DNA of 64,000 bases, taken from Candidatus Accumulibacter affinis (GTDB lineage Bacteria > Pseudomonadota > Gammaproteobacteria > Burkholderiales > Rhodocyclaceae). Of the stretch, positions 18,188-27,516 are shown piece after piece (position 1 is the first letter of the stretch; each line of letters begins with the position of its first letter). Location of the stretch: contig JADJOT010000003.1 of the NCBI GenBank assembly GCA_016713625.1, forward strand, positions 1 through 64,000, in the 5' to 3' direction. Made by a program: the position numbers and the translations under genes. The notes beneath the pieces are model-generated. The model ran no database searches. It saw nothing but the letters and a program-made list of their open reading frames with translations, and was not told the origin of the DNA.

Positions 18188-20930
18188 CTATCGGCCAGGT
18201 ACCGCGCACCGGTTGACGAGGGCACCAAGAGTCGCGTTATGGGCCACCGCGTCATGCGGTACCAGCAGGTATTTCCAGGGCTTGCCGCCCTGCGCCTGTG
18301 AATACTGACTAGCGTTCGTGCACCAGGTTGCCGCCGCATCGCTCTTGGCCTTCACCTCACTGGCCTCGATGTCCTTGGCGGCCTTGGTCTCGATGATCAG
18401 GTTGTGGTCGATAGTAGCCGCAACAAAGTCCGGCACGTACTCGGGTTGATTGGCGCCAGAGCGGTAGTAGATGTTGAACTGCCCAGCTACGGGTCGGAAC
18501 CAGCGCAGCGCGTCGCGCTCCAGCACGCAGGCGAGAACACGCTCGGTGTCGGAGTGAAACTTCTGCACCGGATAGGCGCACTTGCCGAACCCGCCATAGA
18601 CGTATTGCGCGATTTTGCATTTCTCGTCGGGGGCCTGATGCAGCGGCAGAATGTCGCCCTCGGCGGTAAAGGCGCAGTGCTTGAGCGGCGTGAAGCCCTG
18701 ACTGATGACGACTTCGGATTCGGAAACATCCTCGAAGTAGTGCAGCGCCATTTGCAGATGGATGTTCTCGGCGATGGTCTTGCCATGGTTGCCGAGAATG
18801 TTGTGCAGCTCGTTGTCGGCTCTCAGATAAGTCCTGAAGTGCGCGACGGCTTGCCCGGATAGCTCATGGATCAACTCGGCGTGCTTGTCGTAGGACACGT
18901 CGTCGTAGTTGATGAGTTCGCGGACGATGTAGTTTTCGGGTTCCGCTTCCAAGGCCGTCGATGACTGTCCATAGAGGATCTGCTTGCGGGTCTTCAGCCC
19001 CTGGCCGACCAGCGCCATGTCCTGCGGCTGGAAGTTCATCTTTGATATATCCAGCTGGAACCGCTTGTAGCCACTCTTCACCGGGCCTTTGGGCACGACC
19101 GAGATGCGCGGAATGTCAATCGTATGCTCGATCAGCACCGCTACGGTTTTTTTCACAACGGCAGCCACGGGTGACGGGGCATTTGCCAGCAGATCGCCCT
19201 GTCTTGGCGGCATGCGTTCCTGAACCCGCTGGACGATTTGCTGCTGGATGGCGGTTTGCGTCAGCGCGGCGCTACTTGGCACAATGGACAGGCCTTGTCG
19301 CTTCTCGCGGCTGATTTCGGCGATAACGTCCATGGCGATTTGCGCAATCTGTCGCTCTTCGCCAGTATAAAAAACCATCGTCGGAGCCGACGTTCCATAC
19401 TGCGCGCCGTTGCCGGCAGCGCCAGAGATTTGCGTTGTGCCTGTTGCAAGTGTCCCGAGCATGGCATTGGCCGTGGGCTGCACCGAAATACTCTTCAGGC
19501 TACTGCCACTGCCGGTATCCGGCGTCAGCACCAAGGCCTGCATGCGGATCGGTGAATCGCCGCGTCCCGCCTCGTCAATGACTTCCTGAAACTTGTCGTG
19601 GGCGATGATGTTCAGCCGATCCACGACGTCGACGCCGGTCTTGCGGCCATACGGCAAACGCAGGCCGCGACCGATGGACTGCTCGATCAGCGTGCGGGCA
19701 TTGGCGGCACGTAGCGGAACGATGGTGTAGAGGTTGGTCACGTCCCAGCCTTCTTTCAGCATGTTCACGTGGATCACGATCTCGGTTGGCTCGTCGTAGC
19801 TCTCCACCGCCAGCAAGCGCCGGATCATTTCCTCTTCCTCGGCACCGGAACGACTCGAATCAACCTGAATGACCTTGCCCTTGTAGCGGCCAGCAAAAGA
19901 AGCCTTCGGATTCGATGGTCGCCATCAACCCGGCGGCGTGGGTCGTATCCCGAGCAATCACCAGCATGAAGGGCTTCACCAGCTTTTCGCCGGTCTGCTG
20001 CGCGTAGGTCAGCAGATGGACTTTGGTTTCCTCATGCACCCGCACGCCGTCTTGCAGTTTGATGGTTTCCAGCGCACCTGCACTATGGGCGCTCGGGTCG
20101 AAGTTCTGTTGCGTGACAACAGCCGGTTCCTTGACGAAACCATCCTCGATGGCACGCGCCAGCGGGTAATCCATCACCACGTTCTTGAACGGCGTGGTCT
20201 TGCCGCCAGTGCCCTCGACGAAGGGCGTTGCCGTCAGTTCAAGGCCCAGCAAGGGGCGCAATTCGTTCAGCGAGCGAATGCCCGCACTCGCCCGGTAGCG
20301 GTGCGACTCGTCCATGATCAGGACCAGATCATCCAGCCCGGCCAGATACTCGAAATAGCTTTGCCCAAGGTATTCCGACAGCCGCTTGATCTTCGGCGAC
20401 TTGCCGCCGCGCACCTCGGAATTGATCTTCGAGATGTTGAAGATATTGACCTCGATGCCGCCCAGCAGACTCAGGCTGCCGCGCTGCTCGTAGTTGTCGC
20501 CGGTAATCACCTCGGGCGGCGTGCTGGCGAATTCGGCGATGCCCTTGAACACGTACTTGGGCGAGTTCGGCGAAAAGTCGCCGATCAGCTTGTCGTAGAT
20601 GGTCAGGTTTGGCGCCAGCACGAAGAAATGCTTGTAGCCGTAAGCGGCATGCAGGTAGCTGATGAACGCACCCATCAGGCGCGTCTTGCCGACGCCGGTA
20701 GCCAGCGCGAAACACAAGGACGGGAAGTCGCGCTCGAAGTCGGCCAGCGTTGGAAACTGGCCCGTCAGCGCATCCTGCATCGCCTTCAATTCTTCCGGCG
20801 ACCGCGCTTTCGGGTCGCGCAGCGCCGGCACTTGATCGACCGCCCAATGCAGGCGGCGCAGGCTTTCGGCTTGCGGCTCGCGCAGACTCAGGCGGCCACT
20901 GACCGAACGAACGATGTTTTCCAGACTCAT
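18188..20930 (-). pseudogene. res: type III restriction enzyme subunit R, one frameshift
   Basis: About 914 residues over two frames. The first frame (20930 down to about 19890) holds the helicase P-loop LATGVGKTRLM, the DEAH-like box LIMDESHRYRAS and LELTATP. The second continues GRYKGKVIQVDSSRSGAEEE..., with the motif VI-like GRGLRLP, and ends with the nuclease region near KAAKDIEASEVKAKSD. The break is one extra T in TTCTTTTGCT near 19890. In type III systems Res needs Mod for cleavage, and the mod upstream is also damaged. A single-base error in the assembly would equally explain this. Its start overlaps the 66-codon gene upstream by 4 bases. Confidence 0.9.
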
Positions 20931-21115
20931 GCGCCCGCCTTCTTGCGGAGGTCGTCGGCAGTCACCCGGACAATCTTCTTGCCCTGTACCACGACAATCG
21001 CCGTGTCGGTCTGCACCGCCGCCTTGCGTGCCATCGCTGCCGCCCGTTTCATCGCCGCCATGGAAGTAACGAGGTCCTTGTCCTTTGCCTTGCCGAGTTC
21101 ATGCCGGGTCATCAT
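20927..21115 (-). CDS. small basic protein between zeta-like kinase and res
   Basis: A 62-residue protein, MMTRHELGKAKDKDLVTSMA... ending in VVQGKKIVRVTADDLRKKAG. The start overlaps the zeta-like stop (ATGATGA) and the stop overlaps the res start, so it is translationally coupled to both. The C-terminal segment resembles a short beta hairpin plus helix. Comparable small genes often follow zeta-like genes, which suggests an antitoxin or accessory role. That is inference. Confidence 0.65.
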   Translation of the reverse strand: MMTRHELGKAKDKDLVTSMAAMKRAAAMARKAAVQTDTAIVVVQGKKIVRVTADDLRKKAGA

Positions 21116-21633
21116 CGCTCTCCCCATTCAATCATTACGGGCTCGTCGCCCGAGTTGTCGTACAGCGCCCAGGCATCCACCGCCGCACGGTAGTCGCGCT
21201 CGAAGTTGGCCTTACCGGCGGCAAAGCGCCGCCGAATTACCGGTTCCGGGATGTTGTGCCCGCCCTGCCGTACCCGCTCGGCCACGCGGGCTATCGCCAC
21301 TTCGGCGGAGGGCAGGCCAAGGAAAAACAGGCTGACGTGATAACCGGCCTGCTGCCATTCGCGGATATGGCGCAGATACGCCACGCCCGACAGCGTGGTT
21401 TCAAAGGCAAAGCTCTCGCCCTTGGCCGCGCAAGACGCGATCTCCTGCAACATCAAGCGTCCCGCCTTCACTGCCGCCGACTCCGGCGCAAATGGCGACA
21501 AACCAGCGGCAATCAGATCGGCGTTAATGAAGTGCGGACACTGCGCCTCTTCAGGCAGGAAAGCACGGGCGAAGGTGGTTTTCCCCGCACCGTTCGGGCC
21601 TGCGATGATGATGATCTTTTTTTTATTGCTCAT
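21112..21633 (-). CDS. zeta-toxin-like P-loop kinase
   Basis: A 173-residue protein with Walker A AGPNGAGKTTFA at residues 11-22 and the zeta-type substrate region (INADLIAAGLSPF, FAFETTLSGVAYLRHI). Zeta toxins phosphorylate UDP-N-acetylglucosamine, but many short chromosomal relatives have unknown substrates. It overlaps the GxxExxY gene by 11 bases and the small gene downstream by 4. No epsilon-type antitoxin is adjacent. Confidence 0.8.
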   Translation of the reverse strand: MSNKKKIIIIAGPNGAGKTTFARAFLPEEAQCPHFINADLIAAGLSPFAPESAAVKAGRLMLQEIASCAAKGESFAFETTLSGVAYLRHIREWQQAGYHVSLFFLGLPSAEVAIARVAERVRQGGHNIPEPVIRRRFAAGKANFERDYRAAVDAWALYDNSGDEPVMIEWGER

Positions 21634-22024
21634 CGCCGCTTATCGCTTTCACTGACTGCGTCCAGACCAAGCGTTTATGCTCCAGGCTTCGTCCGCCGAA
21701 ATTCACCAGCAACCCACGCGGCTTGCCACTGGCCTTCAGGTAATTGATCACTTGAGACTCTTCGCGAGTGGTCAGCCTGTCCAGAGCCTTCAATTCAACT
21801 ATGACGTCATCGAAGCAGAGAAAATCTGCCCGATACCCGGTGTTGAGCCGTTGCCCGCGAAAGAGAATGGGCAACTCCACCTCACGAGTGAACGGAACGC
21901 TACGCTGCGTGAATTCAATTGCCAGAGCTTCCTGATAGACAGCCTCAAGAAAACCATGCCCAAGTTCACGATGTACCGACATGGCGGCACCAATAATCGC
22001 AAAGGTTTGCTCATCGCTGCCCAT
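21623..22024 (-). CDS. GxxExxY protein
   Basis: A 133-residue member of the GxxExxY family (PDDEXK-like fold). The name-giving motif GFLEAVY is at residues 24-30. The nuclease-like core reads YRADFLCFDDVIVELKALD (D...ELK). The molecular role is unknown. It is inserted between mod and the zeta-like gene. The 110 bp upstream contain the CGCAGATT repeat cluster. The stop overlaps the start of the zeta-like gene. Confidence 0.88.
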   Translation of the reverse strand: MGSDEQTFAIIGAAMSVHRELGHGFLEAVYQEALAIEFTQRSVPFTREVELPILFRGQRLNTGYRADFLCFDDVIVELKALDRLTTREESQVINYLKASGKPRGLLVNFGGRSLEHKRLVWTQSVKAISGDEQ

Positions 22025-22039
22025 AGGATCCTTTCGTCG

Positions 22040-22122
22040 TCCGCAGATTACGCAGATTTCCGCAGATTAAACCGAAGGAATTCTTGTTTCTGAATCGGTG
22101 TGAATCTGTGTGAATCTGCGGA
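22040..22122. repeat. CGCAGATT direct/inverted repeat cluster
   Basis: Three copies of CGCAGATT (22042, 22051, 22061) face three copies of TGAATC(T/G)G (22091, 22101, 22111). The outer parts, TCCGCAGATT and AATCTGCGGA, form a 10-bp inverted repeat. The cluster fills the gap between GxxExxY and mod. It could fold as a long hairpin in the transcript. Confidence 0.8.
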
Positions 22123-22133
22123 TAAATCGCCTT

Positions 22134-23741
22134 TCAAAACAAATCCTCCTGCCCTAGTTTCCTGGGTGCCATCGGCAGATTCTCGACGTTCAGGCTGTAA
22201 TCGTCGTGCCCCCACTCGCAGCGGGACAAGACCATCTTGGGAATCTTCTTGACGGTGAGATTGGGGTAACGATTCGCATCGCCCCGGAATGCCGAACAGC
22301 AGACCAGCAAGCTGCGCCCTTCGCCGACTTCATCGCTCAAGGCCTGCAACTGCTCCGGCGTCAGGCTTTGCGTGGTGACGTAGATGAAGTCGCTTTCGGT
22401 GCTCTTGCCGTGCTGCCAGTAGTGCGCGTCGCTGGGCGCGTAGGTGAAGCCCTCCAGCTTGCAGATCGCCGCCGCCAGCATTTCGGCGTTGTACTCCTTG
22501 TTGATGACCCACTGGCCCCAGCGGTCTTGCTGCAACAGGCTGGGGGCGAGGCGGTAGTAGCGGAAACCGCCGCCGCCCTTCCAGTTCACGGCCTTGCTGA
22601 TGCCGCCTTGGTCCTCGCCGTCGATGACTTTCTTCAGGCGCGGAATGATGTGCGTGTGACAGTGCTCGCCCAACTCGATCATGATCCAGCGGCGGCCCAT
22701 TTTGTGGGCGACGGCGCCGGTGGTGCCGGAACCAGCGAAGGAATCGAGGACGAGGTCACCGGGGTTGGTAGCGATTTCCAGGACACGCTTCAGGAGACGT
22801 TCGGGCTTGGGCGTATCCAAACGATTCCGCTTCAGGGAACAATGCGCGCATCTCATTTTTTGATTCGTCGTTGTGCCCAGCTTCCTCCTGCAACCAAATC
22901 GTCGTGCTTGGAACCAAGTCTCCGTAACCTCGGATAGGAAACGCTTGATGCTTGGTTTTGCGTCGCCATCGACTCCGAACCAAATGCGATTGTCGGCGAT
23001 CCAGTTCAGCAAATTTATCCTCCGAAATCCTCCAACTTGTTCCTGGTGGCGGCCAGAATTCTCGACCGGAAGGGAGCTTTACCGGAAATATTGCATAGTC
23101 TCGTGCCTCGTTGCGTAGCACGTCGCTTGCCTTCCATGGCCCACGGGGATCGTTATCTCTGTTGGTATATCGCCCCGTCTGCTTTTCCGTCTTATCGAGA
23201 CGCCGCAAGTTGAATTTTTCAATGTTCTTGGCAACCACAAGAACAAAGTCATGCGAAGTCGAAAAATATTTGGAGTCCGATTTTGGCGCGTATTTCTTTT
23301 GCCAGATAACCGTGGAAACGAAATTGCCCGCCCAAATATTTCATCGCACAAAACCTTCAGATAGTGCGCCTCATTGTCATCAATGGTGATCCACAGCGAA
23401 CCGTCATCCGACATTAAGCGACGAATGATTTCCAACCTGTCTCGCATCAACGACAACCAGATTGAATGCTCAACGCCATCGTCGTAGTGCGTAAAGGCGC
23501 TGCCGGTGTTGTACGGCGGGTCGATGAATACGCACTTCACCTTGCCCGTGTATTCCTGCTCCAAGGCCTTCAACGCCAGCAGGTTGTCGCCGAAGATCAG
23601 CTGGTTATCGAAAAAGTCGGCGCTGGTGACACGGTGCTTTGCGTGATAGCTCTTCTCCGGATCGCCCAACAAAATGCGCGGCTCCAGCTTCGGACGCGCA
23701 TCCTTGCCGATCCATGTCAGTTCTAGCTTTTGTTTTTTCAC
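22134..23741 (-). pseudogene. mod: type III DNA methyltransferase (Mod), several frameshifts
   Basis: Starts GTG 23741 (VKKQKLELTWIGKDARPKL). It has a beta-class order: DPPYNTGSAFTHYDD first, DSFAGSGTTGAVAH (SAM site) late. Between them four single-base breaks can be placed by following the protein through frames: near 23325 (one A lost, in GGGCGGGCAATTTCG), near 22998 (extra G, CTGGATCGCC), near 22922 (around GTTACGGAGACTT) and near 22818 (extra G, TTTGGATACG). The C-terminus after the last break is complete to NLPMAPRKLGQEDLF. Either a decayed gene or an indel-prone stretch of the assembly. It lies 44 bases after the OLD-like gene. Confidence 0.9.
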
Positions 23742-23785
23742 GCGCTCTGATCCTTGCCGCCATACCCTACACGCAAGGCCATTCG

Positions 23786-25528
23786 TCACATCCCCACCGG
23801 TTTAGCGCGGGCAGCAACCGCGGCTATCGCATCAAGTTTTTCAATCACTTCTGGATCAATTTGTAGCTTCGACAAAAACCCAGCTAGCAGGTGATAGTCA
23901 CGCTTTCGGAACGACAAAGGCAAACCGATTTCCTTGAAAAAAACTCGGAAAATGCGATCCAGAACCGCGTCCGTGGCTTTTACATCAGGAGACCAAGGTG
24001 ATTTTTCGTCGATCTCCAACAGGTGCGTGACTTCGCCAATAGCTTTTTCCATTGCCTTCTGCCGGGTGACCCGTTCGGCAACACCAAACAGGTCATCCGC
24101 CACATCATGGACCGCCCAGGCAGTCAGTACCTCTCGAGTGCAGAAATAATTCTCGATTTCCCGCTTGACCCACATGACTTCATTCAGATTTTCGTTGGGC
24201 TGAAGTGCGCGGTCGAGGTGGTCAAACAGGGCAATGCCGACCAAATCGCTCTTGGCTTCGCGCAGCCCGTTAAAGTGATCTCGGGACTTCTGCGGCAAGT
24301 TGGTTGCGACATAGTGGACAAAAGGCATGTCCAGCAGGGCCTGAGCGGGATGCTCCAGAATTCTGGCGAATGTCTTGAGAATGGCTAGGTCCGTTGAGTC
24401 TTCGACATACAACACCCAGCCGGTCTGTTCTGCCTGATAGTACTGATCCCAGCCCAAGTCCGTTAGCGCCTTCATCACTTGGCTGCCACGGTCATTCAAT
24501 AAGTGTGGTCTGCCAACGAACGCGACTACCGTGCCGCGATTCGCCGCTTCGGTGAGCACAACCTCAGAATGGCTGGCAGCGACGATCTGTGAGCCTTTTT
24601 CTTCGGCAAGATCGTTGATGAGTTGGTAGGTTTGACGCTGGCGTAGCACTTGAAGATGTGCGTCAGGCTCATCCAGCAACAACACCGTCCGCGGATTGGC
24701 ATACAGGTGCGCAAGGATCAGCAAGGTTTGCTGCAGGCCTCTGCCTGAAGAGGATATATCCAGACGTGTGCCAGATTTTTCTTCGTACTCCATAACAATT
24801 TCGCTGCGCTCGGCAACAAACTTTGGGTTAAGCAGTTTCACTCCGAACAGGCGGGATAGCTGCGCCGTCAGCGCAATCCAGTCACCAGACGGTTTGCCCG
24901 CTTTATCGTCTGACCAGCAGACCCGGTAGCATAGATTGCGTAACACCTGTGCGGTTTGGCCTTGCCCGATCAACACGCCAATTTCCCCTGGCTGTTTGAT
25001 GAACTCGCGATCCGTTAACCCGGACATCGGCGGCAGCAATGCCACTCTGGCTTGGGTCGCCGGTTCCGGAATCGGCATGCGCTCGGGTTGTTTACCCTCC
25101 TCAAGCCTGAGTGGGCGGCAATAAAAGGATTCTTCGTTTGCATAATCGAATTCAAGTCCGCACGACCACACTTGGTCATCGGTAATACCCTCGACCAGAA
25201 TGTCGACGCGAATATTTTGCGTTTTTGGCGTCCCATCTTGCCGGTCAATGTTTCGTACATGCAGGTCGCGCCACAGGAGATTGGCAACGGGAACGGGAAG
25301 CGCCACCAGATCACGCCGGTTGATGGCCACACCTTGTCGCTGGAGTGCCGTCGATTTTCCTGTTCGCTTTTCGGTCCACCGACGCAAACCAAGCTCCCAG
25401 AGAGCAAGTGCCTGAAGCGCAGTGGTCTTCCCGGAGTTGTTGGGTCCGATGAGAACAACCGACTTTCCGAGAACAACCTCGACCTCGTCAAACCGCTTGA
25501 AGTTCTTGATGGTCAGTTTAGTTAGCAT
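23786..25528 (-). CDS. OLD-like AAA ATPase with C-terminal TOPRIM domain
   Basis: A 580-residue protein. ABC-type ATPase parts are in order: Walker A LIGPNNSGKTTAL (residues 27-39), signature SSSGRGLQQTL, Walker B TVLLLDEPDAHL and H-loop AASHSEVVL. The second half has a TOPRIM-like fold, with Glu in LYVEDSTDLAILK and the acidic pair in GIALFDHLD. This matches the OLD nuclease family, known for phage exclusion and as GajA in Gabija. No UvrD-type GajB is nearby. The start overlaps the DUF2130 gene by 11 bases, suggesting coupled translation and a shared complex. Confidence 0.85.
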   Translation of the reverse strand: MLTKLTIKNFKRFDEVEVVLGKSVVLIGPNNSGKTTALQALALWELGLRRWTEKRTGKSTALQRQGVAINRRDLVALPVPVANLLWRDLHVRNIDRQDGTPKTQNIRVDILVEGITDDQVWSCGLEFDYANEESFYCRPLRLEEGKQPERMPIPEPATQARVALLPPMSGLTDREFIKQPGEIGVLIGQGQTAQVLRNLCYRVCWSDDKAGKPSGDWIALTAQLSRLFGVKLLNPKFVAERSEIVMEYEEKSGTRLDISSSGRGLQQTLLILAHLYANPRTVLLLDEPDAHLQVLRQRQTYQLINDLAEEKGSQIVAASHSEVVLTEAANRGTVVAFVGRPHLLNDRGSQVMKALTDLGWDQYYQAEQTGWVLYVEDSTDLAILKTFARILEHPAQALLDMPFVHYVATNLPQKSRDHFNGLREAKSDLVGIALFDHLDRALQPNENLNEVMWVKREIENYFCTREVLTAWAVHDVADDLFGVAERVTRQKAMEKAIGEVTHLLEIDEKSPWSPDVKATDAVLDRIFRVFFKEIGLPLSFRKRDYHLLAGFLSKLQIDPEVIEKLDAIAAVAARAKPVGM

Positions 25529-26807
25529 TCATATTCCCCTGGTGACTCAGGGTAAGCAAATCCAGCCCTTCTATTTCCTGCAATGATTTTCCCGCAATAC
25601 CTTGCAGATCACCATACATGCCGACAGTCGCCCCCATGACGCGTTCGATTTGTTCCTCGCGCTTGGCCCACTGCTTCATGATTGCCTTGCGCTCCTTGTC
25701 GAGGTCTTCCTGCATGGTCGAGAACGCCTCAACGATGGCCTCGACGCGATGCCGGAAGCGCGGCCCGGTCAGGTATTGGTAAATCATTTCGGTCTTGGTC
25801 TGCTGGCCTTCGGATACCTGCCGTGCCATGCCAACCTGTAGCAGCGTGTGACGCAGGACAGTCGCAACCGGCAAGGCCGCACGCGGGCTGGTTACCCAAA
25901 CGCCGTCGACGACATCGAAGGATTCGACGCCTTTGGGCAGAACCTGGCTGACGAGGACGGAAATTTCGGCTTTGGCGGTACGCTGGTCCTCGCGCAACTT
26001 GACGAGCCAGCCGTCGCTCCAATTCCTGGTGCGCTTGGATTCCCAAAGGATCGTTCCGCTCGGCTGGCCGCTCTGGCTGACCACGCGTTGCAGGACATCG
26101 CCGCCGAATTCGCCCTTGCGGACGGGTTCGATAGAGTCGAACGGAAACTTGGCACGCAGCAGGTTTTCAAGCTCAAGCTCCTGCACTTCGCCCTGTAGCT
26201 GCTGGGAGCCTTGCTCGGCCTTCTGCTTGAGTTCTTCGATTTTTTGCTGCATCGAGGCGATGGTCTGGTCCTTCTCCATGACCTTCAGCTTCAGCCCTTC
26301 TTCGGCTTCGCGCTTCGCCTTTTCGCGGACATCGCCGAGACCTTCCTGCACGCGCTTTTCAACGGTCAGTTCCAGTTCGCGTTTGGCGTCGTCGAGTTCG
26401 CGTTGCTTCTTGATGAGTTCGGCCTGTGCCTGTTGCGCCTCGGCGAGCTTGGCATCGCGGACCTTGAGCACTTCCTGTAGCTCGGCCAGTTCCCGTGCTT
26501 TGTTGTCCAACTCGTTGGCCGCCGCCTGCTTGGCCTTTTTGGATTCTTCCTCGATGACGCGGGAACGCTCGGCTTTGAGCTGGGCGGCGACCTGATCGGC
26601 CACCTGTGCATCAAGATTGCGCTTGGCTTCGGCGACCTGCTTTTCCTTGTCGCGGATGCCCTGCTCGCGCTTGGCGATCTCTTCGTCTTTTTGCGATAGC
26701 TGCTGCTCGAACTGCTTTCTGGTTGCCGCAATCAGCGGGGCAGCCAGCGATTCGGTCAGCCGGATTTCGGTCTTGCAGTTCGGGCAGATGATGGTGGGTT
26801 CGGTCAT
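25518..26807 (-). CDS. DUF2130 protein: coiled coil plus PD-(D/E)XK nuclease-like domain
   Basis: A 429-residue protein. The start at 26807 (MTEPTIICPNC) overlaps the hepT stop as ATGA. An N-terminal CPNC knuckle (residues 9-11 region) is followed by a long charged coiled coil (about 30-205). Then comes a nuclease-like core: ELENLL (E214), GEFGGDVLQRV (D237) and ILWESKRTRNW (E256, K258), a complete PD-(D/E)XK set. The C-terminal part is helical. DUF2130 proteins have no firmly known role, and their genes recur in defence regions. The overlap with the OLD-like gene suggests the two proteins act together. Confidence 0.85.
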   Translation of the reverse strand: MTEPTIICPNCKTEIRLTESLAAPLIAATRKQFEQQLSQKDEEIAKREQGIRDKEKQVAEAKRNLDAQVADQVAAQLKAERSRVIEEESKKAKQAAANELDNKARELAELQEVLKVRDAKLAEAQQAQAELIKKQRELDDAKRELELTVEKRVQEGLGDVREKAKREAEEGLKLKVMEKDQTIASMQQKIEELKQKAEQGSQQLQGEVQELELENLLRAKFPFDSIEPVRKGEFGGDVLQRVVSQSGQPSGTILWESKRTRNWSDGWLVKLREDQRTAKAEISVLVSQVLPKGVESFDVVDGVWVTSPRAALPVATVLRHTLLQVGMARQVSEGQQTKTEMIYQYLTGPRFRHRVEAIVEAFSTMQEDLDKERKAIMKQWAKREEQIERVMGATVGMYGDLQGIAGKSLQEIEGLDLLTLSHQGNMNAN

Positions 26808-27157
26808 ATCGTCCGCTCTCTGAGTTCGCGCAGTTGTGGCAACAGGGCTGGAATATCGCTCTGGATAATGCTCCACAAAATATCGTTGTCGATCCCCAGG
26901 TAGCCGTGGATCAGCCGGTTACGGGTGGCGATGACGAGTCGCCAGGGTAGCTGAGGATTGGCAGCGCGCACGGCTTCCGGAATGCGCGTTGCTGCTTCGC
27001 CGATCAGTTCGAGATTGCGCAGGGTGGCGTCGTAATTCAGCCCGCTGGCGACGAATGCGGCTTGGTCAAGGCCTGCGGTGTAGGTGATGGCTTTCTCGGC
27101 AAAGCCGATCATATCGTCGAGGTAGAAACGCCATTCGCGCTCATTGCTGTCAGACAT
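26804..27157 (-). CDS. hepT: HepT-like HEPN ribonuclease toxin (DUF86)
   Basis: A 117-residue all-helical protein with the HEPN active-site motif RNRLIHGY (Arg79, Asn80, His84). HepT toxins are RNases that are silenced when the partner MntA AMPylates a tyrosine near this motif, and a Tyr follows at residue 86. It overlaps mntA by 8 bases and the DUF2130 gene by 4, so it is embedded in a larger operon rather than standing as a lone toxin pair. Confidence 0.92.
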   Translation of the reverse strand: MSDSNEREWRFYLDDMIGFAEKAITYTAGLDQAAFVASGLNYDATLRNLELIGEAATRIPEAVRAANPQLPWRLVIATRNRLIHGYLGIDNDILWSIIQSDIPALLPQLRELRERTI

Positions 27158-27440
27158 GGACGGCCTCCTTTTCGACGAATGGGCGCAATTCGGGGCGCAA
27201 GGCTTTCTCGGTCACCAGATCGATTGGCAGGCCGAACAGGTCTTCGAGGTAGAACTGGACGCCGAAGTATCGCTCGGATGTCGCTGGGCCGTCGAAGGCG
27301 ACCAGAACATCAATGTCACTGTCGTTTCGAGCCGAGTCGCGTGCGGTTGATCCGAACAGGGCAAGTTCCCTTACCCCGAAGCGGGCTGCCAATGCCGGTT
27401 TGCTTTGGCTGAGAAGTTCAAGGGCGCGTGCGCGGTTCAT
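27150..27440 (-). CDS. mntA: MntA-like nucleotidyltransferase antitoxin
   Basis: A 96-residue minimal nucleotidyltransferase with GSTARDSARNDSDIDVLV (Gly-Ser at 30-31, Asp42 and Asp44), the catalytic signature of MNT proteins. It AMPylates and neutralises HepT in known pairs. The start at 27440 (MNRARALELLSQ) is chosen because the motif then lies at the usual distance. An inverted repeat sits 38 bases upstream. Confidence 0.92.
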   Translation of the reverse strand: MNRARALELLSQSKPALAARFGVRELALFGSTARDSARNDSDIDVLVAFDGPATSERYFGVQFYLEDLFGLPIDLVTEKALRPELRPFVEKEAVHV

Positions 27441-27477
27441 GACTACCCCCATACAAGTTGTTGTGACTGTGTTGACA

Positions 27478-27511
27478 GCCATCATATTGCCGGCGCAGGC
27501 AACATGATGGC
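27478..27511. promoter_or_regulatory. inverted repeat upstream of mntA
   Basis: Arms GCCATCATATTGCC (27478-27491) and GGCAACATGATGGC (27498-27511) pair at 13 of 14 positions around a 6-base spacer. It lies between the SNF2 stop (27517) and the mntA start (27440). It could be an operator for autoregulation by the toxin-antitoxin pair, or a transcription terminator. It has no T tract, so an operator is more likely. Confidence 0.55.
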
Positions 27512-27516
27512 CATTG

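Noticed and set aside
19860..19900. Two separate genes, helicase and nuclease, in place of one res gene
   Set aside because: The second frame continues the first exactly after deletion of one T, and its upstream part has no start with a ribosome site at the join.
22040..22122. CRISPR array
   Set aside because: The units are 8-10 bases with 1-2 base gaps and no spacers, and they form an inverted repeat. No cas gene is present.
22134..23741. Programmed frameshifting in mod
   Set aside because: Four shifts at unrelated short sequences, without slippery heptamers, are not a known programming pattern. Decay or sequence error is simpler.
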